Positions 20,680 through 21,536 of a stretch of 21,536 nt of DNA are shown one piece after another (positions within the stretch are counted from its first letter, which is position 1; every line of letters begins with the position of its first letter). The notes beneath the pieces are model-generated. The model was not told the DNA's origin and searched no databases. It worked only from the letters and a program-made list of their open reading frames with translations. Source of the stretch: a virus. A program made the position numbers and the translations under genes. The stretch lies in the IMG/VR virus record IMGVR_UViG_3300007522_000079, positions 1 through 21,536 of that record; one strand, written 5' to 3'.

Positions 20680-20949
20680 TTATTCTCCGTATTCAATCTC
20701 CATTAGCATTTGTATAGTATGTATTGCTTTCTCTAAATCTTTTCTGCCATTTTTACTCCTAAATCTTAAAATGTATTTTATAGCTGTATGCTGGCAGGCA
20801 TCTAAGTTGTTTAGCATACTAAATTCTATAGGCTGAATAGCGTACTCTTTGTAATGCTCTCCATCTATTTGAGTTTGTAACGCTGTTTTCTTTCTTTCTT
20901 GTGGTTCTAACGCTGAGTTTTTTCTTGCTTGTGGGTCTTCAATAATCAT
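20680..20949 (-). CDS. DUF3310 protein (T7 gp1.7 nucleotide kinase-like family)
   Basis: 89 residues from an ATG behind AAGGAAAAG. Residues 28-85 (DGEHYKEYAIQPIEFSMLNN, then CQHTAIKYILRFRSKNGRKDLEKAIH) follow the DUF3310 pattern HYxxxxIQPIEF ... C..xAIKYILRxxxKNG..DLEKA. T7 gp1.7, a protein of this family, is a small nucleotide kinase; many short phage members are untested. It may adjust dNTP supply or the response to nucleotide analogues. The N-terminal 24 residues are two copies of a ten-residue unit, DPQARKNSAL and EPQERKKTAL, unlike the rest of the family as I know it. Family membership is firm; enzymatic activity in this short form is not. Confidence 0.88.
   Translation of the reverse strand: MIIEDPQARKNSALEPQERKKTALQTQIDGEHYKEYAIQPIEFSMLNNLDACQHTAIKYILRFRSKNGRKDLEKAIHTIQMLMEIEYGE
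20878..20937. repeat. 30-bp in-frame tandem duplication in the DUF3310 gene
   Basis: Two imperfect 30-base units, encoding DPQARKNSAL and EPQERKKTAL on the minus strand. They expand the region before the DUF3310 domain without breaking the frame. Confidence 0.7.
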
Positions 20950-20971
20950 ATCTTTTCCTTTATGTTAAATA

Positions 20972-21400
20972 CTACCATCCTAAAAACAACGACACCCCAC
21001 TTTGCATGCCACCATACGGGTGGGGTTTAATTTCATGCTTCTTTTTTTCTCTAGGTGGCGGAACCACCGTTGACATTTTAAACACTCTGCATACAGCTAA
21101 AGCTTCTGGTGGTAACGGCAACTCTTTATACGGAGGAGTTTCAATATCTTCAATCACCCTAGGTATATAAGGTGTTTTACCTAAGTTATACACTGCATAC
21201 CGTACCCGTCCATCGAAAGCAAAAGCTTTAGTTATGTGGTTTAAAGGTTCTAATTGGCCTAGGTAATGAGTAACTTTGTTTTTAGATAAATTTAAGTCTC
21301 GAACTACATCTCCTATGCTTACGTTTCTATTATCTTCTAAGTACTCATAAATCAGCGTTCTGTTTCTTTCTGCTTCTTTAAGTCTTTCTATGTGTTTCAT
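20972..21400 (-). CDS. Winged-helix DNA-binding protein with disordered tail
   Basis: 142 residues; the ATG overlaps the previous stop in an ATGA junction. Residues 1-70 form a winged helix: a first helix ERNRTLIYEYLEDN, then VSIGDVVRDLNLSKNKVTHYLGQLE as the helix-turn-helix, then strands ITKAFAF and VRYAVYNLG of the wing. The rest is Pro-rich (TPPYKELPLPPEA, VVPPPREKKKHEIKPHP) and likely disordered. A very similar layout appears in the gene at 21397-21536, so these may be paralogous regulators. A transcriptional role in early phage gene control is plausible; no target site was identified. Confidence 0.8.
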   Translation of the reverse strand: MKHIERLKEAERNRTLIYEYLEDNRNVSIGDVVRDLNLSKNKVTHYLGQLEPLNHITKAFAFDGRVRYAVYNLGKTPYIPRVIEDIETPPYKELPLPPEALAVCRVFKMSTVVPPPREKKKHEIKPHPYGGMQSGVSLFLGW

Positions 21401-21536
21401 ACCCTTTTTTCCCCATTTTCTCTATATACCGCAAATTTAGAGTCTGATATTTTAAGTCCTACTCCCCTAACAACCTTCCCTTCACCTGCCATTTTAAGAA
21501 TAGCTATTTTTACATCCTCCGTGGAACTCCCCGTAG
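21397..21536 (-). CDS. C-terminal part of a small, probably winged-helix, protein (start outside window)
   Basis: 46 codons are visible, from the window edge to a TGA that overlaps the next ATG. The sequence runs STEDVKIAILKMAGEGKVV, then GVGLKISDSKFAVYRENGEK. It could be the end of a winged-helix domain, with a short helix and a wing of two strands, but too little is present for a firm call. The junction (ATGA) supports one operon with the winged-helix gene that follows. Confidence 0.6.
   Translation of the reverse strand, partial: TGSSTEDVKIAILKMAGEGKVVRGVGLKISDSKFAVYRENGEKRV

Overview
The window looks like part of a lytic tailed-phage (podovirus-like) genome, or an integrated or assembled copy of one. 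It has a very large virion protein of the PLxRFG / large polyvalent type. A compact replication cluster includes a family-A DNA polymerase with 3'-5' exonuclease, an AEP-type primase fused to a DUF927-like ATPase, a SNF2-type helicase, a RecB/Cas4-like nuclease and a VRR-NUC nuclease. A long run of tiny overlapping genes has phage-style Shine-Dalgarno (SD) sites. Base composition is AT-rich. One near-consensus sigma-70 promoter and AGGAG-type SD sites point to a Gram-negative bacterial host. The host, portal, terminase, RNA polymerase and lysis genes lie outside the window or are not recognisable.

Layout: bases 1-5625 carry two plus-strand genes, the 3' end of a coiled-coil protein and a 1737-residue virion protein. 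From 5640 to the right edge every supported gene is on the minus strand, so the structural and replication blocks converge on a terminator at 5631-5690. Read in the minus direction (right to left), the order is: small winged-helix regulators and a DUF3310 (T7 gp1.7-like) protein (21.5-20.4 kb); tiny proteins and a tandem array of paralogous modular proteins (20.4-17.4 kb); a half-size beta-clamp-like protein (17.4-16.8 kb); VRR-NUC nuclease and HTH proteins (16.3-15.4 kb); DNA polymerase with an intein (15.4-13.1 kb); RecB/Cas4-like nuclease, HNH-like protein and SNF2-like helicase (13.1-10.4 kb). A promoter at 10.4 kb then starts a last unit with a coiled-coil protein, a putative ssDNA-binding protein, an HTH protein, a terminator/attenuator, the primase-helicase and a 65-residue protein.

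Three things stand out. (1) A 135-residue mini-intein, with no room for a homing endonuclease, sits inside polymerase motif B, so the polymerase should be inactive until splicing. (2) Between 17.4 and 20.0 kb there are five intact and one broken gene that share a C-terminal domain (VYEYQWL ... ERLDKYKRE) behind unrelated N-terminal domains, with 102-bp and 83-bp perfect duplications, an in-frame 45-bp repeat and a frameshifted chimera of two neighbours. This looks like a region that shuffles small modules by recombination. (3) The clamp-like protein has about half the usual length and sits beside a T7-type polymerase.

The replication proteins plausibly work together. The primase-helicase opens and primes the fork, the Cys-rich protein coats ssDNA, PolA copies with the clamp-like protein as a possible processivity factor, and the nucleases and SNF2 helicase process recombination intermediates or host DNA. 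This is inferred from gene families and order only.
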